Below are positions 49,245-57,322 of a stretch of 57,322 nucleotides of DNA, in pieces. The number at the start of each line of letters is the position of its first letter. The stretch's first letter is position 1. Under the pieces are notes generated by a model. That model saw nothing but the letters and a program-made list of their open reading frames with translations. It had not been told where the DNA came from and searched no databases. Origin of the DNA: Chitinophaga pinensis (GTDB taxonomy: Bacteria > Bacteroidota > Bacteroidia > NS11-12g > UBA955); assembly GCA_945865625.1 (NCBI GenBank), contig CAMBFD010000006.1:1-57322 (forward strand). Reading direction: 5' to 3'. A program made the translations under genes and the position numbers.

Positions 49245-49372
49245 GGATTATTTCGCTGGGGTTAGTAAATGTCATATTAACACTAACAAGATTTCACCAA
49301 GTAAAAATAAGTTTGAAAATCCCATTTACCTTTTGTTTAGATACGATATTAACCCTCATAAAATCAATCGTT

Positions 49373-51367
49373 ATGAAAAATACACTGACAGCAATTGCAC
49401 TTGGAACAATGGGAATTGTTACATTTATTCAATCAAATGACTCAAATTCCTTTAAAAATTTTAACAAAAAAATAATTCACAAAGATTCAATTAAAGTTTG
49501 GGCATTAGATAGCCAAGGAAACACAATCGATTCTGGATTTTTAAATCAATCGAATGAATTCACATTTCCACATTTAAAACCAGGTGTTTACAATGTAAAA
49601 ACAAAGAACTTTAAGACCAAAGAAGTGTATGCTTATCAATCTATAGACATTGCTTATCCAAATAAATTGATGAAGCTAAATGCGCAATTTAAAAATATCG
49701 CAAAACGGATCGTCCCAACGAACAAAGTTGTTACAGACACTGCTAGCATAAAAGGCGAATTGATCTATTCATGGGATTTTGGCGATAAAACTTCCGAAAA
49801 AATGATCAGAACAAAAGATGCAGAATATGACAAATCCTATTCTGTGGCTCCAAGTTTAGAAATGTCGGCACCTGTTACTTCTGGTATGTCGACCCGAAAA
49901 ATGGCAACTTCCGATGGCAAAATCACTTCGCCAAAAACTTCAGGTAGAGTTTCAAAAACAGCTGATAGACATGACATTGGCGCCGATTATAAAAAACCGG
50001 CTGCAACTGAAGGTTCTGCAAGGGTTTTAACCGCTGGAATCTGGAATGATTTAGAACATTGGGATAAATTCGAAAAAACGCATGCCGATATAAATGTGCA
50101 AACTGTACAAAATACTTGGGGAATTTATTTAATGAACCACCGGTATGGGGTTGAAATTTATGACCAAAGCAATAAACCTGTGATTGGCGAAAAAGTGTCC
50201 CTAAAAAATAAAGAAGGTCAGTTAATTTGGGAAGCGCAAACCGACAATCGCGGGAAGGCCGAACTTTGGTACAATCCGAATGAAAAAGCAATGCCAATGG
50301 ATGCATTCATGAAAATTTCAATCGTCATTGACGGTAAAATAATCAATTTGGGCAAAATCAAGCCTACAGGCATGGGATACGATCGATTTAACTTAAGTGA
50401 AAAAGCGGTTGTAAAGTCAGAAGTTGATGTTTGTTTTGTGGTAGATGCTACAGGGTCAATGGGCGATGAAATCAATTATTTAAAGGAAGAATTGATGGAT
50501 GTAATGATGCAATTTCAACAATCTGCACCCTGCTCTCCGATTCGTTTGAGTTCTGTTTTTTATAAAGATTATGGCGATGATTATGTAACCCGCAAAATGC
50601 CATTTGTGAATCGCATTGACGATGTTGTATCGTTTGTAAGTGAGCAATACGCTGGTGGCGGAGGTGATTTCCCTGAAGCCGTTCAAACAGGATTGGATGT
50701 TGCAATCAATGAAATGGATTGGAACGAAAAAGCATTGACAAAAATTATCTTTTTAATTTTGGATGCACCTCCTCACGATCAAAATGCAAAAGACATTCAA
50801 GTATTGCTTAAAAAGGCAAGTGCTAAAGGCATTAAAATCATTCCGATTACTGCGAGTGGCATCAATCAATCGACTGAATTTTGCATGAAGTATTTGTCTG
50901 CCGGAACCGGTGGTGATTATATCTATATCACAGATCATTCTGGCGTAGGTGGAAGCCATATCAAGCCAACCGGCGTGAAAGAAGATGTAGATCTTCTCAA
51001 TACTCAAATTTTAAAAACATTGAAGAAATATAGCCAATGGGAAGGCTGTAAAAAAGACAATGAAATGAACCAACCTACTGAACCAAGAGTTGATATATTT
51101 GGCAACAATCAATTGCAAATCACAGCGTTCCCCAATCCAGCTACAAATTATATTCAAGTTAAAACCAACGTAAAGGCGAGTCAAATTACGATTACTGCAA
51201 TGAATGGAAAACTCATTTCTGAAATCAAAGCGACGAATGATCTAGAAAACACGATAAACCTAGGCAGCATTTCAGATGGTTTGTATATTTTGACCGTAAT
51301 TTTGGAGGGACAAGCCTTTAGTAATAAATTTTTCGTAAGTCATTCTCAACAAGCACAATTGGATTAA
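49373..51367 (+). CDS. secreted VWA-domain protein with a T9SS C-terminal sorting domain
   Basis: Signal-like N-terminus at the ATG at 49373, MIDAS motif VDVCFVVDATGSMGDE, C-terminal AFPNPATNYIQVKTN...SDGLYILTV. Confidence 0.85.
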   Translation: MKNTLTAIALGTMGIVTFIQSNDSNSFKNFNKKIIHKDSIKVWALDSQGNTIDSGFLNQSNEFTFPHLKPGVYNVKTKNFKTKEVYAYQSIDIAYPNKLMKLNAQFKNIAKRIVPTNKVVTDTASIKGELIYSWDFGDKTSEKMIRTKDAEYDKSYSVAPSLEMSAPVTSGMSTRKMATSDGKITSPKTSGRVSKTADRHDIGADYKKPAATEGSARVLTAGIWNDLEHWDKFEKTHADINVQTVQNTWGIYLMNHRYGVEIYDQSNKPVIGEKVSLKNKEGQLIWEAQTDNRGKAELWYNPNEKAMPMDAFMKISIVIDGKIINLGKIKPTGMGYDRFNLSEKAVVKSEVDVCFVVDATGSMGDEINYLKEELMDVMMQFQQSAPCSPIRLSSVFYKDYGDDYVTRKMPFVNRIDDVVSFVSEQYAGGGGDFPEAVQTGLDVAINEMDWNEKALTKIIFLILDAPPHDQNAKDIQVLLKKASAKGIKIIPITASGINQSTEFCMKYLSAGTGGDYIYITDHSGVGGSHIKPTGVKEDVDLLNTQILKTLKKYSQWEGCKKDNEMNQPTEPRVDIFGNNQLQITAFPNPATNYIQVKTNVKASQITITAMNGKLISEIKATNDLENTINLGSISDGLYILTVILEGQAFSNKFFVSHSQQAQLD

Positions 51368-51428
51368 ATCGGGTTAAAAAGGTGCACAACTTTTATTGTT
51401 TTGAGTGAATATTTTGACTGCCGGAGAT

Positions 51429-51436
51429 TATTTTTG
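51429..51436 (+). promoter_or_regulatory. candidate -7 element of fumC
   Basis: TATTTTTG (TAnnTTTG), 8 nt before the ATG at 51445. Confidence 0.4.
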
Positions 51437-51444
51437 CAAGAGTT

Positions 51445-52857
51445 ATGACACAATACCGCATTGAACACGATACCATGGGCGAGGTAAAAGTACCTGCTAA
51501 TGCCTATTGGGGAGCCCAAACTGAACGCAGTCGCAATAATTTTAAAATTGGACCTGAAGGCAGCATGCCAATTGAGATTATCCGTGCATTTGGAGTCCTC
51601 AAAAAATGTGCTGCTGATGCAAATTTCAAATTGGGAGTTTTATCGGAAGAAAAGTATAAACTGATTGCCGACGCTTGCGATGAAATCATTGAAGGTAAAT
51701 TAGACAAAGAATTTCCTTTGGTAATTTGGCAAACTGGCTCAGGAACTCAAAGCAACATGAATGTAAATGAAGTGGTTGCAAACAGAGCCCATGTAAAACA
51801 AGGTGGTAATTTAACAGATGAAAACAAAGTCCTTCATCCGAATGACGATGTGAATAAGAGCCAAAGTAGTAACGACACCTTCCCTACAGCCATGAGCATC
51901 GCTGTATTTAAACAGGTTGTTGATTATACTTTACCTGGTTTACAAGCGTTAAAAACAACTTTAAAGCATAAAGCAAGAGAATATAAAGACATTGTAAAAA
52001 TTGGCCGTACGCATTTTATGGATGCTACTCCTTTAACATTAGGTCAAGAATTCAGCGGATACGTAACTCAATTAGACAATGGCATTGCTGCAATCAACAG
52101 AGCAATGTTGCCTGCGTCCGAATTGGCTTTAGGTGGCACTGCTGTAGGAACAGGATTGAACACCCCGAAAGGCTATTCTGAATTGGTTGCGCAATTAATT
52201 GCGAAAGAAACTGGATTGCCATTGGTCACTGCTGAAAATAAATTTGAAGCACTTGCTGCTCATGATGCAATGGTTGAACTTCACGGTGCTTTGAAACGCG
52301 CTGCAATGAGTTGCTTTAAAATTGCAAACGACATCAGAATGCTAAGTTCTGGCCCAAGAAGCGGAATTGGTGAAATCAATATCCCAGAAAACGAGCCAGG
52401 TTCTTCGATCATGCCAGGAAAAGTAAATCCTACCCAACCCGAAGCTTTAACCATGGTTTGTGCTCAAGTCTTAGGCAACGATGTTACTGTTTCTTTTGCT
52501 GCGTCGCAAGGTCATTTTGAGTTAAATGTTTTCAAGCCAGTAATTGCCGTAAATATGTTGCAAAGTGCTCGTTTATTGGGACAGGCTTGCTTAAGTTTCA
52601 ACGATAACTGTGCAGTTGGAATTGAACCAAACCACGATAATATTAAACGCTTAGTTGATCAAAGTTTGATGCTCGTAACGGCTTTAAATACCCATATTGG
52701 TTATGAAAACGCGGCTAAAATTGCTAAAAAAGCACACAAAGAAGGCACTACATTAAAAGAAGCTGCCATCGCTTTAAACTTACTCACCGATGAGCAATTT
52801 AACGAATGGGTAAGACCTGAGAATATGGTTGGCAATCCTGACGAAACAATAAAATAG
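51445..52857 (+). CDS. fumC: class II fumarate hydratase
   Basis: [43 protein letters not shown], signature [11 protein letters not shown]. Confidence 0.97.
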   Translation: MTQYRIEHDTMGEVKVPANAYWGAQTERSRNNFKIGPEGSMPIEIIRAFGVLKKCAADANFKLGVLSEEKYKLIADACDEIIEGKLDKEFPLVIWQTGSGTQSNMNVNEVVANRAHVKQGGNLTDENKVLHPNDDVNKSQSSNDTFPTAMSIAVFKQVVDYTLPGLQALKTTLKHKAREYKDIVKIGRTHFMDATPLTLGQEFSGYVTQLDNGIAAINRAMLPASELALGGTAVGTGLNTPKGYSELVAQLIAKETGLPLVTAENKFEALAAHDAMVELHGALKRAAMSCFKIANDIRMLSSGPRSGIGEINIPENEPGSSIMPGKVNPTQPEALTMVCAQVLGNDVTVSFAASQGHFELNVFKPVIAVNMLQSARLLGQACLSFNDNCAVGIEPNHDNIKRLVDQSLMLVTALNTHIGYENAAKIAKKAHKEGTTLKEAAIALNLLTDEQFNEWVRPENMVGNPDETIK

Positions 52858-52880
52858 TTTTAAATATAACAATCATTTAA

Positions 52881-52903
52881 GGGAGTGGCAACGCTCCCTT
52901 TTT
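52881..52903 (+). terminator. intrinsic terminator after fumC
   Basis: GGGAGTG-GCAA-CGCTCCC stem with a GNRA-type tetraloop followed by T5. Confidence 0.88.
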
Positions 52904-52912
52904 CATTCAAAT

Positions 52913-53749
52913 ATGTTTACACTTCAGTCAAAAGGAAAATTACTTTCACTCGATTCGCCGGTTGTGATGGGAATTGTGAATCTCACGAGTGATTCATTTT
53001 ATGCAGAAAGTAGATCGCAATCTGTTTCAGAAGCATTGACTCATATTGAATCGATGATTTGCGATGGAGTTAGCATTATAGATCTTGGGGCTCAAAGCAC
53101 TCGACCTGGAGCAACGCTCCTTTCCGATTCACATGAGCTCAACCAGTTAATTCCGGTGATAGAAGCCGTGCGAGAAAAATTCCCTGATATTTGGATAAGC
53201 ATCGATACATTTTATGCTAAAGTTGCAGATGAATGTATTTTAGCTGGTGCCCATATCATTAACGATATTTCTGCTGGAGAATTCGAACCACAAATGTTAG
53301 ACGTTGTTGCAAAACATAAGGTTCCATTCATTGCAATGCATAAAAAAGGGAATCCTCAAAACATGCATTTGAATCCTGAATATGAAAATGTGACCCAAGA
53401 AGTATTGAACTATTTTGTTACCAAAAAGAATCTATTCGAGAAAATGGGTATATACGATTGGATTTTAGATTTGGGTTTTGGTTTTGGGAAAACAGTTTCA
53501 CACAATTTCCAACTTTTAAATGATTCCGAAGTTTTTTCTGTGATAGGTAGACCAGTTTTAACGGGTATTTCAAGAAAAAGTATGATTTACAAACCACTGA
53601 ATATAAGCCAAAGTGAAGCCTTAAATGGCACAACTGCTTTAAATATGATTGCTTTAGACCATGGGAGCCATATTCTTAGGGTTCACGATGTGAAAGAAGC
53701 CTTTGAATGCATTGAATTGTATTGTCTTTTAAAAAATAAAAAGAGATAG
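52913..53749 (+). CDS. folP: dihydropteroate synthase
   Basis: VMGIVNLTSDSFYAESR, IIDLGAQSTRPGA, ISIDTFYAKVADECILAGAHIINDISAG. Confidence 0.93.
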   Translation: MFTLQSKGKLLSLDSPVVMGIVNLTSDSFYAESRSQSVSEALTHIESMICDGVSIIDLGAQSTRPGATLLSDSHELNQLIPVIEAVREKFPDIWISIDTFYAKVADECILAGAHIINDISAGEFEPQMLDVVAKHKVPFIAMHKKGNPQNMHLNPEYENVTQEVLNYFVTKKNLFEKMGIYDWILDLGFGFGKTVSHNFQLLNDSEVFSVIGRPVLTGISRKSMIYKPLNISQSEALNGTTALNMIALDHGSHILRVHDVKEAFECIELYCLLKNKKR

Positions 53750-53771
53750 ATTGAAATCCATTTCAATTGAG

Positions 53772-53779
53772 TAATTTTG
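53772..53779 (+). promoter_or_regulatory. candidate -7 element of rpe
   Basis: TAATTTTG (TAnnTTTG), ending 5 nt before the ATG, with TTG at 53751-53753 (18-bp spacer). Confidence 0.45.
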
Positions 53780-53783
53780 TATC

Positions 53784-54440
53784 ATGTCTGCTATCATCGC
53801 ACCGTCGATTTTATCTGCCAATTTTGGCAAACTTTACGAAGAAATAGAAATGATTAACAACAGTGAGGCTGGTTGGTTTCACGTTGATGTTATGGATGGA
53901 GTATTTGTTCCAAACATTTCTTTTGGATTTCCTTTAATGAAACCACTCAAAGAAAAGGCAGTGAAAACGTTGGATGTTCATTTAATGATTGTTGATCCCG
54001 ACCGTTATATCAAAACGTTTGCCGAAGCTGGTGCCCATGTACTTACAGTTCATTATGAGGCATGCACCCACCTTCACCGTACTCTGAGCGAAATTAAAAA
54101 TCAAGGCATGAAAGCTGGAGTTGCATTAAATCCACACACTCCTGTTTCATTATTGAGGGACGTTTTACCGCTTTGTGATTTGGTTTGCTTAATGAGTGTA
54201 AATCCAGGCTTTGGTGGTCAAAAATTCATTGAAAATACATACAATAAGATTATCGAACTCAAAGCAATGATTTTAGAATTGGGCTTGAATACCCTCATTG
54301 AAATTGATGGCGGCGTTGCTTTAAACAATGCTCTGCTACTCACAAAAGCGGGTGCAGATGTTTTGGTTGCTGGCAATACAGTTTTTGGTTCTGAAAACCC
54401 TACCAAAACCATCGCCGAATTGGTGGAACTCACAAAATAA
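53784..54440 (+). CDS. rpe: ribulose-phosphate 3-epimerase
   Basis: IIAPSILSANFGKLYEEIEMI, FHVDVMDGVFVPNISFG, VNPGFGGQKFIENTYNKI, IEIDGGV. Confidence 0.97.
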   Translation: MSAIIAPSILSANFGKLYEEIEMINNSEAGWFHVDVMDGVFVPNISFGFPLMKPLKEKAVKTLDVHLMIVDPDRYIKTFAEAGAHVLTVHYEACTHLHRTLSEIKNQGMKAGVALNPHTPVSLLRDVLPLCDLVCLMSVNPGFGGQKFIENTYNKIIELKAMILELGLNTLIEIDGGVALNNALLLTKAGADVLVAGNTVFGSENPTKTIAELVELTK

Positions 54441-54466
54441 ATAAACGTTTTTGGCGTTTAAATACA

Positions 54467-56905
54467 GTGAAACATCTCATTATCCTTTTTTTTGCAGCTT
54501 TTTGCTTTGGCTTAAACGCCCAAACTAAATTATCTGCCATTGTATTGGATAAAAAAAACAAACCTGTTAAAGGCGTTGAAATCTATTATTCTGAAGATTT
54601 AATTACAACAACCAATGAATTGGGATATTTCGAATTCAATGCGAAGTTCTTCCCTGTAATCATTCATGGATATCTTGGCAAGGACATTGTATTCGGATAT
54701 AAATTTACCTTGCAAAATTCTATCAATCGTGCTGATACAATTCATTTTGGAGATGGTGATGATTTGCTTTTGGCCGTCGAAATTATTAAAGGCGATAAAG
54801 GTACTTTTATAGATGAGGTTAAAACAAAAGAACTAAGGGCAAATCCTGCAATTGGATCTGGGATAGAATCACTCATTCAAACTTTGGGCGGTGTGAGTTC
54901 TGGAAATGAAATGTCGTCGCAGTTTGCAGTTAGAGGCGGCAATTTCGATGAAAACTTAATTTATGTAAACGATATTGAGATCATTCGTCCACAATTAATT
55001 CAAAGTGGACAACAAGAAGGATTGAGTTTTATCAATCCCGACTTGGTACAATCCGTAAAATTCAGTGCCGGAGGTTTTGAATCGCAATACGGCGATAAAA
55101 TGAGTTCTGTATTGGATGTAGAGTACATTAAACCCGATACTTTTAGATCACAAGTGAACTTAGGAACCATGATGAATTCTGCATCTGTTGAAGGATCTAA
55201 TAAAAAGGTGGCGGGACTTTTAAGTTTCAGACATTTTTCGAACTCATTGTTAACTGGAACATTAAATACAGCGGGTACTTATGCCATGAATTTTATGGAT
55301 GTACAAACATATTTAGAATGGAAACCTAGCATTCGATGGAACATTAACTTTTTAGGGAATTTTGCAACCAACGCCTTTCAGTTGTTACCTGAATCTAGAA
55401 CAACTGAATTTGGAACCGTTCAACAGGCCTATCAGCTCAATGTATTAATGGGTGGTCAAGAAAACATGAACTATAGATATGGATTGGGCGCATTGACGGT
55501 GAATTACCAAAGGAATTTAAACAACAGCTTCAAGTGGATATTGAGCATTACCGATATTAATGAACAAGAATATTTTGATATTGAAGGTGCTTACCAATTG
55601 AATGAACTTGACAGAGACATGAGCTCAAAATCTTACGGTAAACCACTAAGAACATTAGGTTATGGATATTATTTAAACCATGGAAGAAATCAACTTCGTT
55701 CACAAATATTGAATTTTTCTCACTTGGGTAATTTAGGGAAATCAACCTCTAAAATATCCATCAAATATGGAATTAGAATCAATCGAGAAACCGTAAAAGA
55801 TCGATTTCTACAGTGGTTGTATAACGACAGTGCAGATTATAACAGTGCAACGTTTAGTTACAGCCAAGATTCGATCATGCTCGACGATTATGTTCGAGCC
55901 TCTAACTCAATTCAATCATTCAGATATAGCGGCTTTATTCAATCAAAGATTGCGCTCAATAAAGCGAAAGGTCTTTGGATGACGTTTGGTGTGAGATCAA
56001 ATTATTGGAGCCTAAATAACGAGTTAATTGTGATGCCTCGTTTGAGTATAAAGTTTGAACCCAACAAACTATATAACTCAAAAGTTGACGACTCTTTAAA
56101 ACGAAAAGACATTGCATGGAAACTCTCAATTGGTGCTTATCACCAACCTCCATTCTACAGAGAGTTAAGAGATTTTGATGGAAATTTAAATACGGATGTG
56201 AAGTCTCAGAAATCATTCCATTTGGTTTTGGGAATGGACAGATATTTAACACTTTGGAATCGCAGATTTAAATATACTATTGAGGGATATTACAAATACA
56301 TGACCGACCTTGTACCCTATTTATTTGACAACATACGCATTCGTTATTATGCCAACAACAATTCAACAGGATATGCCTGGGGCGTTGATAATAGAATTTA
56401 TGGACAATTTAATAAGGGACTCGAAAGTTGGTTCACTGTGAGCATATTGGAAACCAAAGAACGCATCAATTATTTGAATAAAAACAATGAAATGGTACAA
56501 AGCGATTGGCTTCGTAGACCAACCGATAAACGCTTAAATTTTGCAATTGTTTTCCAAGATAGATTGGTGAAATACCCTTCAGTTAGAGTAAATTTAAGAC
56601 TTGTTGTTGGCACGGGAATGCCTTATTTCTTAGATGGAATGGCAAGGTATACAACAACGCCCAATGTAATTCCTCCTTATCGTAGGGTTGATATTGGATT
56701 TTCTAAAGTTTTAATTCAATCGAAATCGGGGAAATCTTTCCATGGCATCAATGAAGCTTGGTTTTCATTAGATATTTTCAATTTGTTAGACATTAATAAT
56801 GTGATTGCTTATAGCTGGGTTAAAGATCTTAATAACAATCGTTATGGTGTGCCTGAATATCTCACAGGCCGCAGAATTAATGCACGACTTTATTTTGTGT
56901 TTTAA
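54467..56905 (+). CDS. TonB-dependent receptor with N-terminal carboxypeptidase-regulatory-like domain
   Basis: Signal peptide, CarboxypepD_reg-like domain, plug region SSQFAVRGGNFDENLIYVNDIEI, C-terminal beta-barrel strand ending RLYFVF. GTG start. Confidence 0.88.
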   Translation: MKHLIILFFAAFCFGLNAQTKLSAIVLDKKNKPVKGVEIYYSEDLITTTNELGYFEFNAKFFPVIIHGYLGKDIVFGYKFTLQNSINRADTIHFGDGDDLLLAVEIIKGDKGTFIDEVKTKELRANPAIGSGIESLIQTLGGVSSGNEMSSQFAVRGGNFDENLIYVNDIEIIRPQLIQSGQQEGLSFINPDLVQSVKFSAGGFESQYGDKMSSVLDVEYIKPDTFRSQVNLGTMMNSASVEGSNKKVAGLLSFRHFSNSLLTGTLNTAGTYAMNFMDVQTYLEWKPSIRWNINFLGNFATNAFQLLPESRTTEFGTVQQAYQLNVLMGGQENMNYRYGLGALTVNYQRNLNNSFKWILSITDINEQEYFDIEGAYQLNELDRDMSSKSYGKPLRTLGYGYYLNHGRNQLRSQILNFSHLGNLGKSTSKISIKYGIRINRETVKDRFLQWLYNDSADYNSATFSYSQDSIMLDDYVRASNSIQSFRYSGFIQSKIALNKAKGLWMTFGVRSNYWSLNNELIVMPRLSIKFEPNKLYNSKVDDSLKRKDIAWKLSIGAYHQPPFYRELRDFDGNLNTDVKSQKSFHLVLGMDRYLTLWNRRFKYTIEGYYKYMTDLVPYLFDNIRIRYYANNNSTGYAWGVDNRIYGQFNKGLESWFTVSILETKERINYLNKNNEMVQSDWLRRPTDKRLNFAIVFQDRLVKYPSVRVNLRLVVGTGMPYFLDGMARYTTTPNVIPPYRRVDIGFSKVLIQSKSGKSFHGINEAWFSLDIFNLLDINNVIAYSWVKDLNNNRYGVPEYLTGRRINARLYFVF

Positions 56906-56907
56906 TG

Positions 56908-57322
56908 TTAATTGCCACCGCTTGGAGCCTCTGGAGCAGCAGGTGGATTTAAAGTATCATTACATTTCTTTAAATCAGTTTGCAAAGTTGTAACTTGTGA
57001 TTTCAATTTGGCAATTTCAGTATCTTTAGATTTGATGATGGCTCCTAATTGACCCATTTCCTCATCCATTCGAATGATTTGTTTTCTGAGTGCCGCATCA
57101 TCTCCTTTGAGCATTTCCAATTCTTTTTGGCAATCTTCATTTTTAGTTTTCAAATCTTCCAAATCTTTAGTGCATAAACCTAAATCAGAACTGAGTTTAG
57201 AAATTTTATCATTTTTACCAGCCAATTCTGATTTTAATTGATTCACCAAAGTTTGCAATTCATCACAATTTGTTAAGCTAGATGCTTTCAATTTGGCTTC
57301 CAAATCAGTAATTTTAGCATTT
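56908..57322 (-). CDS. partial CDS, coiled-coil protein (continues past the window edge)
   Basis: Long heptad-like sequence ELQTLVNQLKSELAGKNDKISKLSSDL... with a Pro/Ala-rich C-terminus. The frame stays open to 57322 (NAKITDLEAKLKASS), so the TTG 'start' at 57303 is not credible. Confidence 0.7.
   Translation of the reverse strand, partial: NAKITDLEAKLKASSLTNCDELQTLVNQLKSELAGKNDKISKLSSDLGLCTKDLEDLKTKNEDCQKELEMLKGDDAALRKQIIRMDEEMGQLGAIIKSKDTEIAKLKSQVTTLQTDLKKCNDTLNPPAAPEAPSGGN

Noticed and set aside
1-57322. tRNA or rRNA genes, prophage, transposases, toxin-antitoxin or defence genes
   Set aside because: Intergenic gaps are short and AT-rich with no recognisable cloverleaf or rRNA segments, and no ORF showed integrase, transposase, phage or defence motifs. 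This was a visual scan; tRNAscan-SE, Infernal and DefenseFinder would be decisive.

Overview
AT-rich chromosomal window from a member of the Bacteroidota. Supporting evidence: type IX secretion C-terminal sorting domains, TAnnTTTG-type promoter motifs, and families such as DUF4837 and TIGR02757. About 49 protein genes tile the window densely and most are housekeeping: dnaX, dnaE, recF, dapD, purC, purN, fumC, folP, rpe, trxA, rseP, hscB, maeB, ald, a dihydroorotase, phoH, a MarC-family protein and proline dehydrogenase. Two two-component systems, three glycan or surface-related enzymes and several secreted or surface proteins are interspersed. I found no rRNA, CRISPR array, transposase, prophage or obvious defence island, and I recognised no tRNA by eye. 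The most interesting signals lie below the gene level. (1) dnaX has an in-frame A10 run just after a GGAGG motif, and both alternative frames stop almost immediately, which suggests a tau/gamma slippage switch. (2) A dispersed intergenic family of GTTTAG/TTTAGGG inverted repeats shares exact 15-mers between loci. (3) A perfect intrinsic-terminator palindrome lies inside the first codons of a sulfatase-like gene. (4) TAnnTTTG promoter motifs sit immediately before recF and rpe, and close before fumC and maeB, which suggests leaderless or near-leaderless mRNAs. Several starts in the ORF track look wrong and are corrected below. I did not find a clearly new multi-gene system; the candidates above need computation or experiment. 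All product calls are from reading the translations, not from database searches.
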